Source: an uncultured Porphyromonadaceae bacterium (lineage in GTDB: Bacteria > Bacteroidota > Bacteroidia > Bacteroidales > Muribaculaceae). Taken from it: a stretch of 45,921 bases of DNA. Below the pieces are notes generated by a model. It had not been told where the DNA came from. It ran no database searches and saw nothing but the letters and a program-made list of their open reading frames with translations. The stretch lies in NCBI GenBank assembly GCA_900540625.1, contig UQGP01000017.1:1-45921 (forward strand), in the 5' to 3' direction. The position numbers were made by a program, and so were the translations under genes. Within the stretch, counting starts at the first letter, position 1, and every line of letters starts with the position of its first letter. This document shows positions 39,683 to 45,921 of the stretch, in pieces.

Positions 39683-41109
39683 ATCGGCATAAATGTTTGC
39701 TCGATATTTTGTTCGCGGTGCTGCAACTCGACCTTGACGTTGAATTCCTTATTGATATGTTCGGCCAGATGCTGTGCCGAATATACCGAGCGATGGCGTC
39801 CGCCGGTGCAGCCGAAGGCCACGGTCAGCGATGTAAAACCGCGTTCGACATAACGTTTGACCGAAGCATCTACCAGTGCGTAGCAGTGCTTGAGGAATTC
39901 GGTAATCTCGCCATCGTCTTCCAGGAATTCGATGACTTCCGTATCAAGCCCGGTAAACTGCTTGTAGCGTTCATACTTGCCGGGATTGTTTATGGCGCGA
40001 CAGTCAAAAACATATCCGCCGCCGTTGCCGGTAGCATCATCGGGTATGCCCTTCTTGTATGCGAAGCTGAACACGTGTACCGTAAGTGTGCGTTTTTTCA
40101 GCTCATCACTGAATTGATTGAGTCCTACCAGGCGATGCAACACCTCGGTCAGATATGGATACTCGGGATAGGGCTCATCGAGGAGACAGCGCAAATTGGC
40201 AATAGCGTAAGGCACACTTTGCATAAAGTGCGGCTTCTTCTCGAAATATCCGCGGAAGCCGTAGGCACCAAGCACCTGAAGGGTACGGAACAACACAAAG
40301 TGGCGCAGTTGCTCATGGAAATACTCGGTATCTACCGGCTTGTATTTACGCAAAGCAGCGATATACTTGTCTATAAGGTCGTCGCGCAGGCTTTGCGGAA
40401 ATCCGGCCTTAGCCTGCCATAGGAAAGAGGCCACATCATAGTAGAACGGGCCGCGGCGTCCGCCTTGGAAGTCTATAAACCACGGTTCACCATCGCGTAT
40501 CATCACATTACGGCTTTGGAAGTCGCGGTACATAAAGGTGCTCGAATTGCTGCGCATAAGCACCTGCGCCATGGCCTGGAAGTCGTCTTCAAGGAGATTT
40601 TCGTCAAACTCGAGACCGGTAGCCTTGAGGAAACAGTACTTAAAGTAGTTGAGATCCCACATGATTGACCGTACATCAAACTGGGATGAGGGATAGCATT
40701 GCCCGAAGTCCAGCCCTACCGCGCCGTTGAACTGAATGTCCGGGAGCAGTTGTATCGTCCGGGTCAATAAGTCTCGCTCGGCATTGGAGAATGACGAGGT
40801 CAGGCGCCCTTTTTCGATGGCATTGAACAGCAAGGTGTCTCCAAGGTCTTCCTGGAGATAACTCATTCTGTCGTCCGACACGGCCACAACGCGCGGCACG
40901 GGAATGCCTCGTTGTGCAAAGTGGTCGGCCAGGTACAAAAATGCTTCGTTCTCGGGTCTGCAAGTGCCGATGACGCCTATCAGCGTCGGATTTCCGTGCA
41001 GGCGAAAATATCGGCGGTTGCTGCCGGAAGATGCCAAGGCCTCGGGTGCGCCTTCGGGCGTTGTCCCGGTGTACTTGGTGTAAAGTTGTGATAGAATATT
41101 GGGATCCAC
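39679..41109 (-). CDS. AmgK-like sugar kinase fused to a RapZ C-terminal domain
   Basis: A 476-residue two-domain protein. Residues 1 to about 335 are an aminoglycoside-phosphotransferase-fold kinase: SSGSNRRYFRL early, LQEDLGDTLLFN, the catalytic loop YRDFQSRNVMI (D196, N201; Tyr replaces the usual His) and the metal-binding IDFQGG (D213). Residues 342-476 match the C-terminal domain of RapZ (HVFSFAYKKGIP, VFDCRAINNP, FTGLD, and GCTGGRHRSV at 433-442). The RapZ N-terminal P-loop domain is absent. In Pseudomonas AmgK phosphorylates MurNAc and GlcNAc at the anomeric carbon; in E. coli the RapZ C-terminal domain binds glucosamine-6-phosphate and the GlmZ sRNA. The overlap with murU supports cell-wall sugar recycling. 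Control of the kinase by the RapZ part is inference. Confidence 0.88.
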   Translation of the reverse strand: MDPNILSQLYTKYTGTTPEGAPEALASSGSNRRYFRLHGNPTLIGVIGTCRPENEAFLYLADHFAQRGIPVPRVVAVSDDRMSYLQEDLGDTLLFNAIEKGRLTSSFSNAERDLLTRTIQLLPDIQFNGAVGLDFGQCYPSSQFDVRSIMWDLNYFKYCFLKATGLEFDENLLEDDFQAMAQVLMRSNSSTFMYRDFQSRNVMIRDGEPWFIDFQGGRRGPFYYDVASFLWQAKAGFPQSLRDDLIDKYIAALRKYKPVDTEYFHEQLRHFVLFRTLQVLGAYGFRGYFEKKPHFMQSVPYAIANLRCLLDEPYPEYPYLTEVLHRLVGLNQFSDELKKRTLTVHVFSFAYKKGIPDDATGNGGGYVFDCRAINNPGKYERYKQFTGLDTEVIEFLEDDGEITEFLKHCYALVDASVKRYVERGFTSLTVAFGCTGGRHRSVYSAQHLAEHINKEFNVKVELQHREQNIEQTFMPI

Positions 41110-41121
41110 GGTGGTGTATGG

Positions 41122-43299
41122 TTAATTGGCTAAATCGTTTATAAACTTGATACGCATCAGGCGCAATTCTTCTTCGGTATACTCGCCGTCAAAATACTTG
41201 AAAGCCGCCTCTATCGAGTCGCTGTCGCTATGACGGAAGTAGTCGAAAACCTCGTCTTGCATATCCTTGTCAAGTATTTCGTTTATATAGTAGTTGACAT
41301 TAATCTTGGTGCCGGAATATACGATAGTCTCTATCTCGGAGAGGAATTCACCGAAGTCCATACCCTTGGAAGATGCAAGGGCATCAAGATCCACCTTGCG
41401 GTCGATGGCTTGGATTATCGAAATCTTGGTCTGCGATTTGTTGGGTATGCTGCGTACGCGTATTTCGTCGGGACGTTGGATGTCATTGGCCTCGACATGA
41501 GCGCGAATGACATCTACAAAAGCCTGACCATAGCGCCGGGCTTTGCCGGCACCTACACCTATGATATTTTGCAGTTCCTCAAGCGTCGTAGGATAAGTGG
41601 TGGCCATGGCCTCGAGCGATGGGTCCTGGAAGATGACGTACGGCGGCAGCGACATCTTGCGTGCTATTTCCTGACGCAGGTTGCGTAGCATAGCGAATAA
41701 TTCCGAGTCGGTAGCCGAGGTCCCGGACATAGATTCGGAAACGTAATCGGCACTGCTTAGGTCGTTATCCTCGGTGATTTTGAACGAATGGGGATGTTGC
41801 AAAAACTCCTCGCCGGCAGCCGTAATCGATAGTAGCCCGAAATTTTCGATGTCACGCCAAATGAATCCTTCCATTATTGCTTGACGTATCACGGTCATAT
41901 AGTAGCGCGTATCATGCTCGCGGTCGATGCCGAAATCCTCGAGTTCCTGATGATTATAACTCTTGACATCGGCTGTCACGCGGCCGCGTACAATATCTAT
42001 GATATGCTCGGGCTTGAAAGGAGCGGCCACAATTTGCATCACTTCAAGGACATTGAGCAGGCTGTCGCGAGCCTCCACCGGTGTCTTGGGGTGCAGACAG
42101 TTGTCGCAATTGCCGCAGTTGTCGCGGTCGTATTCTTCGCCGAAGTAGTGCAGCAGTGTACGACGCCGGCATACCGAGCTCTCGGCAAAAGCGGCCGTCT
42201 CGGCAAGCAATTGACGCCCTATCTCCTGCTCGGACAGTGGTTTGCCCTGGATAAACTTCTCCATCTTGCGCAAGTCCTTGGGCGAATAGAAGGTGATACA
42301 ACGTCCTTCGAGGCCGTCGCGTCCCGCGCGACCGGTTTCCTGGTAGTATCCTTCGAGGGACTTGGGCATATCGTAATGGATGACAAATCGCACGTCCGGC
42401 TTGTCTATACCCATACCGAAGGCTATGGTGGCTACGATTATATCTACCTGTTCCTGTAGGAAAGCGTCCTGATTGGCCGACCGCTTGGCCGCATCCATAC
42501 CTGCATGGTAAGGCAAAGCTTTGATGTCGTTGACGCATAGCAATTCGGCCAATTCTTCGACCCGTTTGCGGCTCAGACAATAGATAATTCCGCTCTTACC
42601 CGGATTGGACTTGATGTAGCGAATGATGTCGGCATCGACATTGCGTGTCTTGGGCCGTATCTCGTAGTAGAGGTTGGGACGGTTGAACGAGGACTTGAAA
42701 AGTGCAGCATCAATCATACCGAGATTCTTCTGTATATCATGCTGCACCTTGGGCGTGGCCGTAGCCGTAAGCGCTATCACCGGTCGCACGCCTATCTCGT
42801 TGATGATAGGCCGTATACGACGATATTCGGGACGGAAGTCATGGCCCCATTCGGAGATGCAGTGCGCCTCGTCTATGGCATAGAACGAGACGTTGACGCT
42901 CTTGAGAAACTCGATATTCTCCTCTTTGGTAAGCGATTCGGGCGCTACGTACAACAGGCGCGTACGGCCGGCGACAATGTCGTCCTTAACGGCTTCGATA
43001 GCGCCACGACTCAGCGAAGAGTTGAGAAAATGGGCGATGGTGTCATCGCCGCTGTATTGGCGCATAGCATCCACCTGGTTTTTCATCAGCGCTATCAGCG
43101 GCGAAATAACCACGGCCGTACCGGGGCATACCAGCGCCGGCAACTGGTAGCACAACGACTTGCCTCCGCCGGTGGGCATCAGCACAAAGGTGTCGCGCCC
43201 TTCCAGAAGGCTCATAATAATGTCCTCCTGACTGCCCTTGAACTTGTCAAAGCCAAAGTACTCTTTCAGTACCTGCGTGAGCTGTTGTCGTGTAACCAT
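41122..43299 (-). CDS. recQ: ATP-dependent DNA helicase RecQ
   Basis: A 725-residue RecQ. The helicase core has MPTGGGKSLCYQLPA (motif I), AIDEAHCISEWGHDFRPEY (DEAH motif II and aromatic-rich loop), and TGRAGRDG in motif VI. The RecQ zinc module follows (CRRRTLLHYFGEE ... CGNCDNC), then the winged-helix RQC region, and an HRDC domain near 530-605 (LRQEIARKMSLPPYVIF). About 110 further residues after HRDC form a helical tail rich in acidic residues, longer than in E. coli RecQ. It unwinds 3'-5' in recombination and replication repair. It begins 106 bases after the clpX stop and ends 12 bases before the kinase gene. Confidence 0.95.
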   Translation of the reverse strand: MVTRQQLTQVLKEYFGFDKFKGSQEDIIMSLLEGRDTFVLMPTGGGKSLCYQLPALVCPGTAVVISPLIALMKNQVDAMRQYSGDDTIAHFLNSSLSRGAIEAVKDDIVAGRTRLLYVAPESLTKEENIEFLKSVNVSFYAIDEAHCISEWGHDFRPEYRRIRPIINEIGVRPVIALTATATPKVQHDIQKNLGMIDAALFKSSFNRPNLYYEIRPKTRNVDADIIRYIKSNPGKSGIIYCLSRKRVEELAELLCVNDIKALPYHAGMDAAKRSANQDAFLQEQVDIIVATIAFGMGIDKPDVRFVIHYDMPKSLEGYYQETGRAGRDGLEGRCITFYSPKDLRKMEKFIQGKPLSEQEIGRQLLAETAAFAESSVCRRRTLLHYFGEEYDRDNCGNCDNCLHPKTPVEARDSLLNVLEVMQIVAAPFKPEHIIDIVRGRVTADVKSYNHQELEDFGIDREHDTRYYMTVIRQAIMEGFIWRDIENFGLLSITAAGEEFLQHPHSFKITEDNDLSSADYVSESMSGTSATDSELFAMLRNLRQEIARKMSLPPYVIFQDPSLEAMATTYPTTLEELQNIIGVGAGKARRYGQAFVDVIRAHVEANDIQRPDEIRVRSIPNKSQTKISIIQAIDRKVDLDALASSKGMDFGEFLSEIETIVYSGTKINVNYYINEILDKDMQDEVFDYFRHSDSDSIEAAFKYFDGEYTEEELRLMRIKFINDLAN

Positions 43300-43352
43300 T
43301 GCTGCATTACTTTATGTGGTGGATACCGGGATGTCTCGCAAAAGTTTGGACT

Positions 43353-43391
43353 CTTATGGTCCTTATATATTTACCTTATGGTCCTTATATA
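43353..43391. repeat. Two-copy 17-bp direct repeat between clpX and recQ
   Basis: CTTATGGTCCTTATATA occurs at 43353-43369 and 43375-43391, offset by 22 bases, in the gap upstream of the recQ start (minus strand). Confidence 0.88.
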
Positions 43392-43405
43392 CTTAGAATG
43401 TGTAA

Positions 43406-44680
43406 CTACGATTCGGACGCGAGGTATGCCTGGGCTCGGTTGATACGCTCGAGTGCATAGTCGCGAGTGACGGCAAAAGTCTTGACATTCTTGCCGGGGG
43501 TCTCGAACATAGCATCGGTCATGACTGTCTCGACGATAGAGCGCAGTCCGCGCGCACCGAGCTTGTACTCTATGGCCTTGTCTACTATCAAGTCGAGGGT
43601 ATCATCGTCAAAGGTCAGCTTAATGCCGTCCATTTCGAACAGCTTGACATACTGACGTATGATTGCATTCTTGGGCTCGGTAAGTACTCGGCGCAAAGCG
43701 TCGCGATCCAACGGCTCGAGATGAGCCAGCACCGGAAGACGTCCGATAATTTCGGGTATCAAACCGTACGAGCGCAAGTCCTGAGGAGCTACATAGCGCA
43801 AGTAATCGTCTTTGTCTATCTTGCGGCGCACACCGTCGGTGGCGTAGCCCACGACATGCGAGTTCAGTCGATGGGCAATCTTTTGTTCGATGCCTTCAAA
43901 GGCTCCGCCGCAAATAAAGAGGATGTTCTTTGTATCTACCGGAATCATTTTCTGCTCCGGGTGCTTGCGCCCGCCTTGAGGCGGAACGTTGACTATCGAA
44001 CCTTCGAGCAGCTTGAGCAAGCCTTGCTGAACGCCCTCGCCGCTAACGTCGCGCGTAATCGAGGGATTATCGCCCTTACGCGCAATCTTGTCAATTTCGT
44101 CTATGAATACGATGCCGCGCTCAGCCGAGGCCACATCGTAGTCCGCGGCTTGCAACAGACGCGTGAGCAGGCTCTCGATATCCTCGCCGACATATCCGGC
44201 TTGGGTGAGCACCGTAGCGTCGACAATCGTAAACGGCACATCGAGCATTCGCGCAATGGTACGTGCTATCAGCGTCTTACCCGTACCGGTAGGACCTACC
44301 ATGACGATATTACTCTTTTCGATGTCTACGTCATCGGCGCCCTTGGGTTGGGACAGACGCTTGTAGTGGTTGTACACGGCCACGGACAACACCTTCTTGG
44401 CATCGTCCTGTCCGATAATGTATTGGTCGAGAAAAGCCTTAATGGCGGCGGGCTTGGGCACAGCGTCCATATTGATGGCTTCGGCCTTGGTCACGCCTTT
44501 GCCGTCATGGCTGACCGAGTTGCGGTACTCTTGCAGCATCCCGTGAATACTGTCGACGCACTCGGCACATATATATGCACTCTGATCTGCGGACGGAATA
44601 ATCACCTCGCTCATATCGGAGGGACGCCCGCAAAACGAGCACACTATCGTTTTCTTTTTCTTATTGTTGTTGGCTGGCAT
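43406..44680 (-). CDS. clpX: ClpX AAA+ unfoldase
   Basis: A 424-residue ClpX. The N-terminal zinc-binding domain has CSFCGRPSDMSEVI and YICAECV (C4 type). The AAA+ module has Walker A GPTGTGKT near residue 131, Walker B IVFIDEIDKIA and sensor region LNRLP-like IIGRLPVLAHLEP. The pore loop is GYVGED. The ClpP-docking loop position reads VVGYATDGVRRK, a VGY variant of the usual IGF. It delivers unfolded proteins to ClpP, encoded 147 bases upstream in the same direction. Confidence 0.96.
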   Translation of the reverse strand: MPANNNKKKKTIVCSFCGRPSDMSEVIIPSADQSAYICAECVDSIHGMLQEYRNSVSHDGKGVTKAEAINMDAVPKPAAIKAFLDQYIIGQDDAKKVLSVAVYNHYKRLSQPKGADDVDIEKSNIVMVGPTGTGKTLIARTIARMLDVPFTIVDATVLTQAGYVGEDIESLLTRLLQAADYDVASAERGIVFIDEIDKIARKGDNPSITRDVSGEGVQQGLLKLLEGSIVNVPPQGGRKHPEQKMIPVDTKNILFICGGAFEGIEQKIAHRLNSHVVGYATDGVRRKIDKDDYLRYVAPQDLRSYGLIPEIIGRLPVLAHLEPLDRDALRRVLTEPKNAIIRQYVKLFEMDGIKLTFDDDTLDLIVDKAIEYKLGARGLRSIVETVMTDAMFETPGKNVKTFAVTRDYALERINRAQAYLASES

Positions 44681-44827
44681 TTGTCTTGAATGGTTATATA
44701 TCGAGCCTTACACCAAGGCCCGGAGAATGATGGCGCAACCCATGAGCGGAATCTTACAGTGGCGCCCGAACCGACAGGGATTACGCCGAGCCGGGCAAGA
44801 TGCCGCATCGGGGTCGAAAGTGCTTTA

Positions 44828-45526
44828 TCACTTCTTCTGACGCAGCAGCACGCGGTCAATCATACCGTAAGCATTGGCTTCCTCGGCTGTCATCCAGTAG
44901 TCGCGGTCGCTATCGGCCTCCACCTTCTCATAAGGCTGGCCCGAATGTTCGGAAATGATGTTGTACAGTTCTTTCTTGAGCTTCTGGATTTCGCGTGCCG
45001 TAATCTCAATATCGGAGGCCTGACCCTGGGCACCGCCCATAGGCTGATGTATCATCACTCGCGAGTGACGCAATGCAAAGCGCTTGCCCTTGGCGCCGGC
45101 CACAAGAAGTACGGCCGCCATCGAAGCCGCCATACCGGTACAAATCGTGGACACATCGCTCGAAATGTACTGCATAGTGTCATAGATGCCAAGACCGGCA
45201 TACACGCTGCCACCGGGCGAATTGATATAGATGCTCACATCCTTGCCCGGGTCAGAGCTATCGAGGTACAACAGCTGGGCCTGTATCACGTTGGCGGTAT
45301 AATCGTCCACCTGCGAACCCAAAAAGATGATACGATCCATCATCAGACGCGAGAACACGTCCATTTGAGCCACGTTCAGTTGACGCTCTTCGATGATTGT
45401 CGGCGAGACATATCCGGCAGCGGCGGTGATGGCCGCGTTGGATGCCTGCGACGTATATTGGTCCAGTGCAAGGCCGTTCATACCCAGATGATGTACGGCA
45501 TAATTACGGAAATCGTTGTTGTTCAT
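44828..45526 (-). CDS. clpP: ClpP protease subunit
   Basis: A 232-residue serine protease subunit of the ClpP tetradecamer. The catalytic triad is Ser135 (TGMAASMAAVL), His160 (RVMIHQPMGG) and Asp209 (DSDRDYWM), with spacings of 25 and 49 residues that equal those of E. coli ClpP. INSPGGSVYAG forms the substrate-binding strand. The N-terminus is about 38 residues longer than mature E. coli ClpP and may be a propeptide. It works with ClpX (adjacent) and ClpC (14.8 kb). A consensus promoter with a leader of about 150 bases lies upstream; the trigger factor gene often found before clpP is not present in the 395 bases before the window ends. Confidence 0.96.
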   Translation of the reverse strand: MNNNDFRNYAVHHLGMNGLALDQYTSQASNAAITAAAGYVSPTIIEERQLNVAQMDVFSRLMMDRIIFLGSQVDDYTANVIQAQLLYLDSSDPGKDVSIYINSPGGSVYAGLGIYDTMQYISSDVSTICTGMAASMAAVLLVAGAKGKRFALRHSRVMIHQPMGGAQGQASDIEITAREIQKLKKELYNIISEHSGQPYEKVEADSDRDYWMTAEEANAYGMIDRVLLRQKK

Positions 45527-45921
45527 ATCGTTGTAAGTTTTTATAATACATTTTCATCGACCGCATCGCGGCCATCGGCATCGGCTATAGCAAGTCCCGT
45601 CCTACTGACGGCGGCACATGCCGCAGCCTATACACATGAGACGCTGCATACAAGCGCAGTACGTCCCCGCCTTTTTTTACATTACGAAGTTAATCATATT
45701 TTTTCATTCCGCAAAATATATCAACCCCTATTTCACAATCTCCACTTCGGTTAGCGTCATCTATGGCTGACAGGGACACCGCATCGGAGTCACGGCACAG
45801 TTATCGGGCATCGCATCTTTTTTTCGCACTCATACGCCTAATTCAGTCGTTTTCCCGAATGATTATCAATATTGTCCTAAATAAAATCGAAAAAAAGAAA
45901 AAGGAAGTAGTCACTAAGGCA
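45527..45921. other. Region upstream of clpP
   Basis: A 395-base stretch without a credible gene. It contains the clpP promoter (45685-45715) and a structured leader with three hairpins: CCGC/GCGG at 45561-45571, GCGGCA/TGCCGC at 45611-45624, and GACGCTGC/GCAG-ta-CGTC at 45640-45665. The part beyond 45716 is AT-rich near the window end and shows nothing recognisable. Confidence 0.6.
45685..45715 (-). promoter_or_regulatory. Bacteroidetes-type promoter of clpP
   Basis: On the minus strand TTTG (45715-45712), 19 bases, TAACTTCG (45692-45685), one mismatch from TAnnTTTG. The predicted start near 45679 gives a leader of about 150 bases before clpP and probably drives the co-directional run down to 36.07 kb. 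Confidence 0.65.

Noticed and set aside
1..45921. Mobile elements, CRISPR arrays, tRNA or rRNA genes
   Set aside because: I looked for transposase or integrase motifs, regularly spaced repeats and tRNA-like cloverleaf sequences in the gaps and found none.

Overview
This window looks like a chromosomal core segment of a moderately GC-rich member of the order Bacteroidales (Bacteroidetes). I infer this from promoters of the TTTG-N19/20-TAnnTTTG type, the absence of Shine-Dalgarno sequences, two type IX secretion (T9SS) cargo proteins (one type A and one type B sorting domain), a BT_3928-family protein beside tpiA, a PyrK/PyrD class 1B pair, and a RprY/CpxR-type two-component pair. A Muribaculaceae-like lineage is plausible but cannot be proved from the sequence alone. 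I see no insertion sequence, prophage, integrase, CRISPR array, tRNA or rRNA.

Layout. 0.1-2.9 kb (minus): ptb-buk-hslR, acyl-phosphate metabolism plus an Hsp15-like RNA-binding protein. 3.3-6.7 kb (plus): a large secreted multidomain T9SS protein with its own promoter and terminator. 7.2-9.6 kb (plus): an overlapping response regulator/histidine kinase pair, followed by a candidate small RNA with a strong terminator and about 0.7 kb of apparently non-coding DNA. 10.5-14.4 kb (minus): a TPR protein and gyrA. 14.8-17.3 kb (plus): clpC. 17.6-24.4 kb (plus): a tandem DUF1599 protein, a BT_3928-family membrane protein, tpiA, a SPOR protein, folE, ruvX, def and ettA, with promoters before the DUF1599 gene and tpiA and a shared hairpin terminator after ettA. 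24.6-30.2 kb: a DJ-1-like protein (minus), apbE (plus) and a uvrA/lytic transglycosylase pair (minus). 30.3-31.7 kb (minus): a CHU_C-type T9SS protein, divergent from a family-4 glycosyltransferase at 31.8-33.0 kb (plus). 33.1-36.0 kb (plus): an iron-type alcohol dehydrogenase followed by pyrK-pyrD. 36.1-45.5 kb (minus): one long co-directional run, read in the order clpP, clpX, recQ, an AmgK-like kinase fused to a RapZ C-terminal domain, a MurU-like nucleotidyltransferase, a dCMP-deaminase-like protein, a carboxy-terminal processing protease and 5-formyl-THF cyclo-ligase.

Working together. ClpP has two unfoldase partners here, ClpX next to it and ClpC at 14.8 kb, both with recognisable ClpP-docking loops. 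The kinase and the uridylyltransferase overlap by 4 bases and resemble the AmgK-MurU bypass for recycling cell-wall amino sugars. The kinase carries a RapZ C-terminal domain, the part of RapZ that in E. coli senses glucosamine-6-phosphate. This fusion is the strongest candidate for an undescribed system in the window. Other points of interest are the candidate sRNA at 9.63-9.78 kb, a glycine at the quinolone-resistance position of GyrA (residue 86), a 64-residue tail on butyrate kinase, a near-leaderless glycosyltransferase gene, a structured clpP leader, and several short two-copy tandem repeats in intergenic DNA.
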